This document shows positions 34,235 through 46,181 of a DNA stretch of 53,770 bases, in pieces. The first letter of the stretch is position 1. Each line of letters opens with the position of its first letter. A program made the translations under genes and the position numbers. Source of the DNA: an uncultured Clostridia bacterium (GTDB taxonomy: Bacteria; Bacillota; Clostridia; Christensenellales; Borkfalkiaceae); contig CALVPT010000013.1 in NCBI GenBank assembly GCA_944354125.1, forward strand, positions 1 to 53,770, written 5' to 3'. The notes under the pieces were generated by a model, which worked only from the letters and a program-made list of their open reading frames with translations, did not search any database and was not told where the DNA came from.

Positions 34235-37200
34235 TCAGTCGAGCGTTATTTCAAACGTTACGCCGTTGCCTTCCTGCGTTATGCCGGTAAAGCAGACCTG
34301 AATCTTCACGTCTCCCGAAACGCCGCTCTGTTTAAGCGCCTGCTGTGCCTCCTCCTTTGAGAATGCAACCCTGGAAACTCCGTCGTCTTCAAGGCCTATT
34401 TCGAGCATTGCGCGGTTGTCGTCGTCGGCATATGCCCATACCGAAACGACTACATCGGTCACTCCGTCGCGGTTGAAATAGCCGACCACATACTGTTCGC
34501 CGTCTGCCTCGGTCATATCCTCCAGCATTATCGAACCGTCAATTTGCTTGACGCTTTCAAGTCCGCAACGCGCACATACATATAAATTGCGTTCTCCATC
34601 AAAGTACATGTCGTGACCTAACGGCATTGTCTCGCGAATTTCGCCGCACTTTTCACAGACTATGTTGTAATGCTGGGTACACGAATGTGCTCCGCCTTCA
34701 TCCTGCCACGCGTGGTTTTCTTCGGTGTAAGTCTTTTGACCGTCGACGTTAGTTGTAGTTACGGTTACATAGCATCCGTCGTAGGAGTATTCGTTGGTGT
34801 ACCAATCGACCTTCTCGCCGTTCTCCCAAGTTTCGCTGCTGCATACTATACGCTCGCCCGATTGCGCATACGTAGATTGAACTACCACCCGTTTTTCGGT
34901 ATTGCAGATTGTGCATACAGATGTAGTTATCTCTTCAACTACTTTGTTGCCCGACTCGTCACGACTATCGGAGGAATTAGTTTCGGAAGTAAAATCGTGC
35001 GCTTCGCCCATATCGGTGATAACCACCACGTTGAATTCGGGAAGCTGTTCGCACTTGTATGTAGTAACAAGTATTGCCCGACAGTTCTCCCTGTGATATC
35101 TGTATTCCGCCCTGAATATGAAATTGCATTCGTCTACCTGACAAACGGTAATTTCATTATAGTCGCGGTAGTTAATATCCTCAAGTTCCCCTCCCTCAAC
35201 GTCTTCACGTCTCGTTTCAAGCGTACAGTCATTGGAATCTATCCAGGGAATGCTGATATTCTCGTTGCACGCACAATGGTCTACATTTATGGTTACCGTT
35301 CCGCAATAAGTATGCACGGAATAGTATTCGGTATACGTGATATGTTCGTGCCTGAGTTCGCGGTTTTCCTCATAACCGCACCTCGTGCAATAGGTTATTT
35401 GATATACGCCGTCCACGCAGGAGGTCGAACCTTCGGCGAGTTCATACCTCATGGCCATTTCGTGTCTGTATTCCTCGTAAGTGTACGGATCCCTGTTTGA
35501 GTACTCACTGTGAACAGTAACCAGACAGCCATCATATTCGTAACTGTCTTTATTCCAGGTAGTATTGCCGCTGCTGTCAGTATTTTCCACGTAACGCGAA
35601 ACCAGCTCTCCGTCTGCATTATAGGTGCTTTCCGTGTGCGCAGAAGATATGCTGCCGTCGGCATACGACCAGTTTTCGTCCTGTACAAGAGATATAAGTA
35701 TGTCTGACTGGTTGTATGTTTTTGTACGCATGTATTCGTACACATGGCCGCAGACCTGACAGGTTTCCTTATAGCCGTCCTTGACAACCCTGTTGCCCTG
35801 GTCGTAACTCGGTTCGTCGGAATAATCTTGCCTGTAATTTGTATGGATTTCGCCGCGTTGATGCTCAACCGAATAAATTATGTCGTATTGCGAAAGGTCA
35901 TACGTGACGTTCTCCGTGACGGTACACTTATCCATAGAGTAGCGATGTCTGACAGTATAGGCAAAATCGCACCCGTCGTTCATACATTCGAAAATTTCGT
36001 CAAAATCAGAATAACCGTCCTGCTCGCAGGCTCCGCCTTCAACGTTTTCCGACCGATATTCGACATTGCATGCATCATGCTCAACGTTAATATCCTCATA
36101 CAATCCGCAGGCACAGCGGTTATTCAATACCCGCACAATGCCGCAGGAGGTTTGAATAGTCTGAACAGATTCGTACGTTACGTGCTCGTATGTAAGTTTT
36201 GTACTCTCCACATAGCCGCAACGTTCGCAACAATATATGATGTTTACGCCGTACTCGCAGGAGGTTGCACCTTCGGCAAGCTCATAGCGTTCCGTCATTC
36301 TGTGATCGGTATAGTATCGGGTATCAGATTTTCCCTCGGAATCGGTCCACCTCTCCGTGACTTCGCAGCCGTTGTAGGAATATTCGCGCCTGGTCCAGTA
36401 TTCGCCGTTTTCGGTTATGCGTTCTTCATAATCCTCCAAAGTTCTGCCGCTTTCGTCGCAGATTGTGAGCGTATAGTTCTTTTTGACCGTTCCGTCGCTC
36501 ATTACGGAGCTGTACTCGTTTTCAGATCTGAGCACAACCTCTTCGGGGCTGATTACGGTCACGCTGCTGTTGTATTCCCTGTATCCGCATTCGCTGCACG
36601 TCAGATCTTTTCTGAACTCGGTTACTCTGTTGCCGTTTTCGTCCGTGTAGTTATTGGTAACGCCGTCGTCCCCGACCAGATTATGGAGTGAAATCTGATT
36701 GTCGACTACATATGTCGTCTCGCCGTCGACGCGGTCAAAACGACAGGTTACGTTATCGAATACGTTACAGCCTTCCTTTGTGTAGCGATGCTCTTGCGTA
36801 TAGGAGTAACCGCACTTTTCGCAGGTATAGACCGTCGTATAGTCCTCGTAGCCGTATTCGGCAAGCGCGCCGCCGTTACCCGTTGTTTCTTCAAGGAAAT
36901 TGCAGGAACTGCTATCCATGCTGATGCTTTCAATCTGTCCGCAAGGGCAACTGGTATGTATCAGGACTATGTCTCCGCATTCGGTTGCAATTATTTGCTT
37001 GTCGCTGAACTCGACGTGGGCATACAGATATGTTACATTGTCCTCTATGCCGCACTTAGCGCAGCGTAACGAATGCCTTACGCCGTCCTCGCAGGAGGTT
37101 GCACCGTCCACGAGAGCATATATATCCTCGTAGACGTGAGACTCGTAAGTGTCTACATACGTGTAACCGTAGGAGTCGGTCGTCGTCTCCGTAGCCATGC

Positions 37201-40200
37201 AGCCGTCATATACTATCTCGGACCTGCGCCAGGTTTCCCTGCCGCCGAGAATCTGGCAGCTGTAAGTAAGCGTAAGCTGACCGTACTCGTTATACGCGAA
37301 TTCGCTGACGTCGCCGTTAGTTATGCCGTCTTCATTTACGCTGATGTTTGTCTGCTTTGAATATATCTCAGAGCCGTCGGGAGCGTATATTCTTTCAGAT
37401 ATCCGTTCTTCTCTTGCGCCGCAGACTTCGCAGACATATTTTTCCGTTTCGACGACCTTTCTGTTGCCGTCTTCCACGGTTTCAACCCTGCCGTTAGCCT
37501 TGTCGGGCTGCATTGCATGTTCGTACTCTCCTTCATCCCTTGCCGTAAGTTCTATTCCGAGCGTGACAAACTGATATAATGTGTCCGTCACTATCCTGCA
37601 GCCGACCTTTTGCGTCGACTCGGTGACGATATATCTGAAACCGCATTCCTCGTTCTGACAGGTGTACGTAGTGACGAAATCGGTATAGCCCGAATCGTTG
37701 GGGATTTCCTGAGTCGTACCCTCGAGCTTGCAGTCATGTCCGTCGACGTTGACGTCCGAAACCTGACCGCACGCACAACGGCTGTGTGTGATTACCACGC
37801 TTCCGCACTCGGTGTTATACGAATTTTCAATCATATCGCCCAGATGATCGTACTGCTCAACTACATATAATATCTCGCTGCAAATGCGGCATACAGACTT
37901 TTCGTATACGCCGTCCTCGCACGTCTCCGAACCGGGCATGAGCTCGTATACCGTATACGGGTCATGTCCGCCGCTCTCTATGGTGTAATACTCGTCGCCG
38001 CAGTTTTCGCAGCGGTAGGTGTTTTTGCCATAGGAGTTACAGCTGGACGGAACGACCTTGTCTTTTAGCACATAGCTGTGATGTGACAGGTTATCCATTG
38101 TGCCGTCTGCCCTGTTATAGTATAAATTTATGTACCAGTTTGCAGACTCATAAGGCTGAGCATCGTCGTTCTGCTTTACCTCGGTATGAAGAACGCTGCC
38201 GTCATCGAGCGAAATGTATGTGACCTCGGTGGTCGTATACATTGTGCCCCTTGCATTATTGAAGGAGTAGCTTAACCTTATCCAATCGCCGCAGTCATAG
38301 CTTATGGTGACGGTCTCCGCCGTCCTTATGTCCAGCGTGACGCTGGTATGGCTGTATACCACGTTTTCAACGAGGCACTTCTGCCCCTCGTATTCTCCGT
38401 CGCTGCCGACTCTATTTGTCTCGCTTGAAGAGTCATTTACTATCGTATAGCCGTCGACAGAGATATCGTTGCCGTGATCCGATTTCTTAGCCTCGGCAAA
38501 GAATACGGAGTCAATGAGCTCCTCCGTCGAGGTGACCATTTCGGGATAGGGGAATTCTATCGTTCCGCCGCCCGGTATGAGGTGAGCCGTGCCAGTGACT
38601 ATTATCGCCTCTCCCTCTGCCGTCGCGCCGTCGAAATACCAACCGTCAAGCGCTATGTCGAGCGAGGTAACCACGCCCGTCTTATCGGTCGAGATTGTAA
38701 GCGAGAATCCGTTCTGAATGCTTTCGACAATCGCACCCGTCATATTCCATATTACGCTGTTGTCGGCGCCCGTAATGGTATCTACGGCCTCCAGAAGGGT
38801 ATTTTCTTCGAGAAGGACAATGATATTTTCAGCCTCGGCGCCTAAATCCATGTCGGAAGGCATGCCGAACAACTGCTTTATGAACTCTTCGATTGTTATG
38901 TCGCCGTTATTTGCGACAAGCTCGTTTATGTCGCATTCCTCTCCGCTCATTATGTAGATAATCTGCTCTATCGAAGAGTAGATGTCGTCGAGTTCGAGAG
39001 AGTAGCCCTCGCAATAGCTTATGAGTTCATCGACGGCAACGCTTACCTTCTTGGAGAGGCTTTCGCGCACGAACGAGGTGAGCGATTGCCAGCTGCCCTC
39101 TCCGCCGAGCATATCGACGACTTCGCAGGCCTTTTTGCTGCCCATCGCGTTCCAGAGTTCCTTTATTGCCGACATATCGAGGGCGAAGTCGTAGCCGTAA
39201 GCCGTCTCCACGCTCTTTGCATATGTATCGACCAGTCTGCCGAAAATTTCGTGCAGGGCGCGTTCATTTTCCGCGCGTATCGCCCCGAAGATGGGCTTTA
39301 CGCTGTCTTCATACCAGCCGATTATCTCGGTTATCTTGAGTTCGGTAATCATATCGCCGAACATCGTGCCGGTAAAGCTTGACAATACATAGTCGACAGG
39401 GCTTACATTTATCGAACCGACGCGCTCCTTGCCGTTGACTATGGTGCCCTCTTCGCCGTATAACTTGCCGTCCTGTATGACTATCTTGAAATATCTCTGG
39501 TCGGTTACGGGATACGAAGGGTCGGCATACTCTATGTCTATCACGCCGTACATGTACATGCTTATTCCGTCGCGCGAGAAGGATATGCTGGCATCGCCTA
39601 TGCGATATACGGTGGCAATGTATTCCTCCGTAGTGCCGCCCTCGTATACCTTGTTGAGCGCACCCTCGAAGTCGTCCACTTTGAGCACATAGTTGCCGTT
39701 AAGAAGGCTTTCTGCCATATTTACGTATATGCTGCGGAAGTCGCTCTGCTCTTCGCCGCAGACCGTACATATTCCGCCGACGTAGTCATGCCCCTCGGAG
39801 TAGAGTATTTCTCCCCTCTCCTCGTATCCGCAGACCGTGCAGACCTCAGAGACATAGCCGTTCATCGTACAGGTAGGCTCTACACGCCTTTCTTCCATGT
39901 TATGTCCCGACGGAACGCCGCCTACGCTGACGGTGTCCTTCATTCCGCATATCTGACATACCGCCGTCATCGTGCCGTTGTACGTGCAGGTGGCGTCGTC
40001 GTTGAATACATACTCGCCGAATTCGTGCGTGCAGGGCATCTTGCACACCGTGCAGTAGCCCTTGTCGCTCATCTGGTGTCTGCCCGTTGCAGGCAGTCCC
40101 ATAGAACCGCAGACCGTACACTTCTGTCCCCTGCCGCAGGTAGGCGCGCTTATGTCCCACTTATGCCCCTCAGCCCTGACAATGTCGGAGATATAGCTGT

Positions 40201-43200
40201 CGTCGCAGTTGGCGCAGGTATATTGCGTATAACCGTCCTCTGTGCAGGTCGGAGCGACGAGCTTTGCTATGTATCTGTGTCCTGTTGCAGGCGTTTCGGC
40301 TTCGATGTAGTGAAGGTCGCATCCCTCCCTTGCACACGTTACGACAGTGTAACCGCCTGCCGTACACGAAGGCTCTACCACCTGCTTTACAAGGTCGTGG
40401 CCGAGAGCCGCGATTGTCACTTCTTCATACGCGCTGCACCCGTCGTTGGTACAGGTATGACCTTCCAGTCCCGTCTCCGTACAGGTGGGAGCCTTTATTT
40501 CCGTTATCGCCCACTTATGTCCCGTTGCCGCGGTCAAGTTGACATTTATTTTCTTTCCGCACCTTGAACACCTATTGACGTCATAGCCGCCCATGGTGCA
40601 GGTCGCGTCTTTATGTCCCTCTTCGTAAAGCTGATAGTCATGCCCGAGGGCGGAGATATAGCTTATCTCGTTTTCTCCGCAGATGGTACATATATTCTTG
40701 GTATATCCCTGCTCCGTACAGGTGGGATCGGCATTGGAAGAGACCCAGGTATGGCCGAACACTTTGCAGCGCTCTTCCGCCGAAATCTTGCTTACGGAGA
40801 AACGCGAGAAGTGGTTGGTTTCGAATACCGCCCAACCTGGTATTCCTTCTGAAGAAGTCTCGCCCGAGGCATCCTTTTCCCATTTCGCCTCAATCGCCGT
40901 AAGGTAGCTTCCCGATTCGTCGGGCTGGTCGGCGATGTACCATATTATAATGCTGTCCGCACTTTCTCCTTCACGGAGCAAATAGGGTATTCTGACGGTT
41001 ATTTTGCCGTTGTTGAAGCTGGTTATTGTACTGTCTCCGCTAGTTATAGTGAAGCTGTATATAGCCGCATCCTCGCCGAGCTTTTGCTTATCCGCATCAT
41101 CTAATTCGATTTCGTCGCTTGCGACAGACTCTGCCGAGAACTTCATCTCATTATTTTCAGAGAGAGCTTGTTTAGTGGTGTCGTCCAGTCCGAACGTCGC
41201 CCCCTGCAGCTCTATTTCGCCGACCTTATTGACATCAGTACCGGATACTTCTGCCGAGGTTGCTTCCTTTGAATTTATCGTCTGCTTGGTCGCATCGCAC
41301 AAGGTACAATCATATACCGTCAGGGTGCCCGACAATGTACCTGCATCCCAGACATGAGCTTCGGGGTCGGAATATTTTTCGGTATATGAATGGTTGCATC
41401 CATCTGCCGAACACTTATATGTATACTCGCCCTCCATCTTACAGGTTGCGGCGGTAGTCACCGTTCTGATATACGAATGCTTATATATTACCTCGGTTTT
41501 TGTAACCTCTTCATGGCAATGAGTACATTCTCCCGTACTCGTCACCAGATATCTGCAGACCTCCGAACTTCCATCGTCGTGCACGGGGTCAGACGACGTC
41601 CAGCTTTCTACCGTATGGCTGCCCCTGGCGTGCTCTGCTATGACAGTATATTCATATTCGCATTCGCGATTTCCGCAGCTGAAAGTTTCAACGACGTCCT
41701 CGGTACAGCCGTTTCCCTGAAGACCTGCTGAGACACAAGCATGCCCCGTTGCCTCGTTGAGAACGGTGTTGCAGGCGGTACAGATTTCAGGTTGGGTACA
41801 GGTTGCCTCGCCCGAAGACTGATGCTCCAGCATAGGCACCTCGTCGCTGCGCATGGTGATAGGGCAGACCTTGCAGGTATTTAGCGTATAGCCGACCTGC
41901 GTGCATGTAGGCTCGACTACCGTCTTTTCATACTCGTGCCCTGCGGCATTGCCGTCCTCGAAGGTGTCTTCTCCCTTTGCTCCGCACTCGCACGAGTAGT
42001 AATATACCGCCGCCTGAGTGCAGGTTGCCGCCGACTTGAGATATTGCTCGTCGGTATTCTTGACTATGTAACTGTGAGGCAAAAGACTGCCGTATGCCTG
42101 ATTGCACACCTCGCATTCGGCAAGCGCCGTACAAGTTGCCGTGCCGCCCGTATGCGCGGCGACATCTATGTGCTCCTGACAGCGCGCACACACTTTATAG
42201 TGCGAGGTCCCGTCATGGCTCCACTCCGCGCCGTCGGTGTCGTGACCGAGTATCGTACCCGACTCGAATGTGTCTTCTCCCTTTGCTCCGCACTCGCAGG
42301 AATAGAAGTATACCGCCTTGGCAGTGCAGGTAGCCTCAGATTTTAGATAGCGACTGTCCGCAATCTTTTTATCGTAGTTATGGGGAGCAAGTTCGCCGTA
42401 TTCGAACGTCTTATCGCTCCTCTGTCCGCACTCGCAGGAGTAGAAATATACCGCCCTCTGCGTGCAGGTCGCCGCAGACTTAAGATACTTTACGGAAGTA
42501 TCCTCTACAATGTATTCGTGTGCCTCGCGTTCGCCGTAGGGAGCGCCGCAGACCTGACATATCGCCTGAGCGGTACACGTAGCCGTGCCGCCCGTATGCG
42601 CGACGACATCTATGTGCTCCTGACAGCGCGCACACACTTTATAGTGCGAGGTCCCGTCATGGCTCCACTCCACGCCGTCTGTATCGTGACCGAGAGCGGC
42701 AATCGTCCAGCTGCCCTCCGCAATCTCATTCTCGCCTGCCTCGTCGGAGAAGTACATATCGCAGGCATCGCAATGCCAGTATTCCGAATTGCCCGCCGTC
42801 GTACAGGTTTCCGCGACCGCAGCCGTATGCGTCATATCATGAGAAGGGGCAATAGTCCAGCTGCCCTCCGCAATTTCATTCTCGCCTTCCGCGTCGGAGA
42901 AATACAGGTCGCAGGTTTTGCAATGCCAGTACTCCGAATTGCCCGCCGTCGTACAGGTTGCAGGCGCGGCGGCTATGTGCTCCATGTCGTGGCCGAGCGC
43001 CTCGCCGTATTCGAAAGTTTCGCTTCCCTTGGCTCCGCATTCGCACGAGTAGTAGTATACCGCCTTATGCGTGCAGGTTGCAGCAGACTTTAAATACTGA
43101 CTGTCTGTATTCTGTTCGGTATAGCTGTGCGCCGCAAGTTCGCCGTATTCGAAAGTTTCGCTTCCCTTGGCTCCGCACTCGCACGAATAGTAATATACCG

Positions 43201-43677
43201 CCTTATGCGTGCAGGTTGCCGCGGACTTTAAATACTGACTGTCTGTATTCTGTTCGGTGTAGCTGTGCGCCGCAAGTTCGCCGTAGCTTGCTCCGCACAC
43301 TTCACAGACGGCTTCTGATGTGCAGGTTGCATTGCCGCCCGTATGCGCGGCCTTGCCCACCTTTTCTTCGCACCTGACGCACGTCTGCCAATGCTCCGAG
43401 TCATTGTGCTCCCACTCCGCGCCCGACACGTCGTGCCCGAGGGCTGCAATTACCCAGCTGTTTTCGGCTATCTCGGTGTTGCCCTCCTCATCCGAAAAAT
43501 ATTTTCCGCAATCGGCGCAATACCAGTACGCCGAATTGCCGTCCGTAAGACAGGTCGCCGCAACTTGCGGAGTAGCGTCATACTGTGCACGTGCTCCTGA
43601 GAACATGCCGAAAGTATGCCGCCGAGCAGCGACATCGTCATAAGTGTAAGGATAAATACGCTTAATTTCTTTCTCAT
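34235..43677 (-). CDS. Giant Cys-rich repeat surface lipoprotein (frameshifted near the start)
   Basis: About 3,150 residues. From the ATG at 43677 (AAGGGGG upstream) comes a lipoprotein signal, MRKKLSVFILTLMTMSLLGG then ILSAC, and SQEHVHSMT; then the frame is lost by one base near 43577. The other frame continues open to 34235 with TPQVAATCLTDGNSAYW. Contents in order: Cys-rich repeats with CxxC pairs such as CEVCGASYG (about 43,560-41,330); a beta-like domain ending VFETNHFSRFSVSKI (about 41,290-40,780); more CxxC repeats (40,750-39,780); a helical section (39,730-38,500); four about-280-residue super-repeats (about 38,000-35,000). No LPXTG. Probably binds metal or partners at the surface; function unknown. 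Confidence 0.8.
34900..38060. repeat. Four super-repeats of about 835 bp in the giant gene
   Basis: A landmark coding G-x-T/E-x-C-x-D/Y-GV (GSETCEDGV, GATSCEDGV, GATSCEYGV, GSTSCVDGV) recurs near 37,915, 37,085, 36,250 and 35,410, a spacing of 828-840 bp. Each unit carries the same order of CxxC knuckles (C-ECGxxY then CxVCG) and a YDGC motif. The copies are strongly diverged, so duplication is old. Confidence 0.75.
43004..43280. repeat. Nearly identical 138-bp tandem repeats at the 5' end of the giant gene
   Basis: Two 46-residue units beginning LAAHSYTEQNTDSQYLKSAA are almost identical at DNA level, offset by 138 bp (43004 and 43142). They suggest recent duplication and possible copy-number change. 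Confidence 0.8.
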
Positions 43678-43741
43678 ATTGCCCCCTTGATGCAAACCTG
43701 TGTAAATGCGTCTGCATTTTACAATATTTTATACCAACTAA

Positions 43742-43770
43742 ATTATACCACTAATTTTTGGCAAATGCAA
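43742..43770 (-). promoter_or_regulatory. Promoter of the giant lipoprotein gene
   Basis: Minus strand: TTGCAT (43765-43770), 17-bp spacer, TATAAT (43742-43747); leader about 58 nt to the ATG at 43677. Confidence 0.7.
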
Positions 43771-43873
43771 TGATTAAGTCAAAATTTATTGTGATTTTAA
43801 AACAAAAAATTAAAGCAATTAACAAAACAGCTTTTCAGGGGCATTATATAGGCGGAAACATCTTGAATTTTGC

Positions 43874-43905
43874 GTAAAAATAAGCGGACAGATATACCGT
43901 CCGCT
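43874..43905 (-). terminator. Terminator of ygiQ
   Basis: Stem GCGGAC (43884-43889) with GTCCGC (43899-43904); TTATTTTTAC follows on the minus strand. Confidence 0.65.
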
Positions 43906-43936
43906 CCGAAAATTTATTGAATTATTCCGCGCCGTT

Positions 43937-45931
43937 TCAGCGGCGGCCGTGTTTATCGTCGCCGTTGCCGCCGCGGTGACGGGCATTGTCGCCCCCGGAA
44001 GCGCGCGGCGAGGACGACAAGCCCTTATGACCTTCGGCAACGCGACCGCGCAGAGCGCCTTGCCTGTCTGCATCTTCCGCAACTTTTTTTCGTCCCCTGT
44101 AAGTCCCTGCGCCCGACCCCTTTTTTTCAGCCGCAGACGGGGCGGCGCCGCTTCCGACAAGGCAATTTTTGCCGCTTCCTATGAGGTCGCTCCTGCCTGC
44201 CTCCTTAAGCGCCTCCCTCACTATTTCGAAATTCGAGGGCTTGGCATACTGCATCAGGGCGCGCTGCATCATCTTTTCGCGCTTGCTCTTGGGGACATAG
44301 ACGGGCTGCATGGTATCGGGATTTATGCCCGTATAGTACATGCATGTAGATTTTGTCGACGGCGTGGGATAGAAATCCTGAACCTGTTCTGGCATATAGT
44401 TTATAGATTTGAGGTACAGCGCGAGATTTATAGCATCCTTTAAAGTGCACCCGGGGTGAGATGAAATGAGGTACGGCACAAGATATTGCTTTTTTTTGAG
44501 CTTACGGTTTATCGCGTCATATTTCTCTTTGAAAGCGAGATAGAGCGAAAACGGCGGCTTGTTCATGCACTTCAACACGTTATCCGAAACGTGCTCGGGC
44601 GCGACCTTCAGCTGACCGCTGACATGGTGCTCGCACAGCTCCCTTAAAAAGGCGTCCGATTTGTCGTACATTACATAGTCATAGCGTATTCCCGAACGCA
44701 CAAACACCTTTTTTACGCCATCAAGCTGCCTGAGCGTCCTTAAGAGGTCTATGTATTCCTCGTGGGAGACCTCCAGCGACGGGCACTTTTCCCAGCCTAT
44801 GCAGTTGCGTGAAGTGCATACGCCTTTTGTATGCTGTTTGGTGCAGGCAGGATCGCGGAAGTTTGCCGTAGGGCCGCCGACGTCGTGTATATACCCCTTG
44901 AAACCGCTGTCCGAGATGAGCTTTTTTGCCTCCTCGACAATGTTCTCCTTGCTGCGCTTTTGAACTATTCTGCCCTGGTGATAGGTTATGGCGCAATAGT
45001 TGCAGTTGCCGAAACACCCCCTTACGGAGGTGAGCGAGAACTTAACCTCCTCTATGGCAGGCACTCCGCCCCTGTACATGGGATGATAGGTGCGCTCGTA
45101 AGGGAGATTGTACACCTCGTCCATCTCCTCCGGCGAAAGCGGAAGCTGCATTCTGTTCTGCACGACGTACACGTCGCCGTGCCGCTGAAGGAGCGTCTTG
45201 CCTACAAACGGGTCGTTATTTTTTGCCTGGGCATTGAACGCGTCGACATACTTTATTTTGTCGGCGCAGACCTCTTCATACGGCGGACAGAACGCCGCTT
45301 TGCCGCAGGTTATCTGCTCTTTGAGTTTTTTTGAAAGTCCGTCAAAGGGTGCGGCATAGCACGTGCCGCGGATATCGTGCAGTTTGTCGAGCGGTATTCC
45401 GCGTTTCAGACAGCCGCATATTTCCCTTATCGGCCGCTCGCCCATGCCGTAAATGAGAAGGTCGGCTCCGCTTGATATGAGTATGCTGGGAAGCACCTTG
45501 TCCGCCCAGTAATCGTAGTGAGCAAACCGCCTCAATGACGCCTCTATTCCGCCGATTGCGACGGGCACTTCGGGGAAAAGCCGCTTTAAATTTCTGCAAT
45601 ACACGTCCACGCACCTGTCGGGGCGCATGCCGACCTTTCCGCCCTCGCTGTATACGTCCTTCTGCCTTCTTATCTTTGCGACGGTGTAGTTGTTTACCAT
45701 GCTGTCCACCACTCCGCCGCTGACGAAAAATCCCATTTTGGGGGCGCCGAACCTGAGATAGTCCTCGTCGCGCTGAGGCTGGGGAAGCATTGCTATTTTA
45801 AGCCCCTCGCTCTCTATTATGCGCGAGACGATGGCGTGACCGAAGGAGGGATGATCGACGTACGCCTCCCCTATCACATATACTATGTCGACCTGACCGC
45901 CTGCCTCTTCTCTCGTTACGGGTAAAAACAT
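43937..45931 (-). CDS. ygiQ: YgiQ-family radical SAM protein
   Basis: 664 residues. The radical SAM motif CFGNCNYC (about residue 310) lies after an N-terminal domain with YGMGERP and GIEASLRRFAHYDYW. The middle has IHDVGGPTANFR and the C-terminal part KVAPEHVSDNVLKCMNKP and SSHPGCTLKDA, all family hallmarks. The last 70 residues or so are a low-complexity basic tail (GRKKV, RASGGDNARHRGGNG) not needed for catalysis. GCAGGAAA precedes the ATG. The family's reaction is not established. It is divergent from the aldehyde dehydrogenase. Confidence 0.93.
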   Translation of the reverse strand: MFLPVTREEAGGQVDIVYVIGEAYVDHPSFGHAIVSRIIESEGLKIAMLPQPQRDEDYLRFGAPKMGFFVSGGVVDSMVNNYTVAKIRRQKDVYSEGGKVGMRPDRCVDVYCRNLKRLFPEVPVAIGGIEASLRRFAHYDYWADKVLPSILISSGADLLIYGMGERPIREICGCLKRGIPLDKLHDIRGTCYAAPFDGLSKKLKEQITCGKAAFCPPYEEVCADKIKYVDAFNAQAKNNDPFVGKTLLQRHGDVYVVQNRMQLPLSPEEMDEVYNLPYERTYHPMYRGGVPAIEEVKFSLTSVRGCFGNCNYCAITYHQGRIVQKRSKENIVEEAKKLISDSGFKGYIHDVGGPTANFRDPACTKQHTKGVCTSRNCIGWEKCPSLEVSHEEYIDLLRTLRQLDGVKKVFVRSGIRYDYVMYDKSDAFLRELCEHHVSGQLKVAPEHVSDNVLKCMNKPPFSLYLAFKEKYDAINRKLKKKQYLVPYLISSHPGCTLKDAINLALYLKSINYMPEQVQDFYPTPSTKSTCMYYTGINPDTMQPVYVPKSKREKMMQRALMQYAKPSNFEIVREALKEAGRSDLIGSGKNCLVGSGAAPSAAEKKGSGAGTYRGRKKVAEDADRQGALRGRVAEGHKGLSSSPRASGGDNARHRGGNGDDKHGRR

Positions 45932-45958
45932 ATCATTTCCTGCAAATCATTTTTTAAA

Positions 45959-45987
45959 ATTATACCACATCGCGCAAGCTTTTTCAA
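45959..45987 (-). promoter_or_regulatory. Promoter of ygiQ
   Basis: Minus strand: TTGAAA (45982-45987), 17-bp spacer, TATAAT (45959-45964). Confidence 0.8.
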
Positions 45988-46081
45988 CACATTTCCATAT
46001 CAGTACCAAACCGCCAAACGTCGGGGCAAAAGTTAAAAATTATCACTATACGCCCTGAGAAATCTTTTAGCCGCGTATGCT

Positions 46082-46110
46082 TTGCAATTTGTACGGCGGC
46101 AGTGTATAAT
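46082..46110 (+). promoter_or_regulatory. Promoter of the aldehyde dehydrogenase
   Basis: TTGCAA (46082-46087), 17-bp spacer, TATAAT (46105-46110); leader about 65 nt. Confidence 0.75.
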
Positions 46111-46181
46111 CAAAAAAATATTTTAAAGCATTCAACGTTTTATTTGAAATAAAATGAAAGACAATAATACGGGAGACATAT

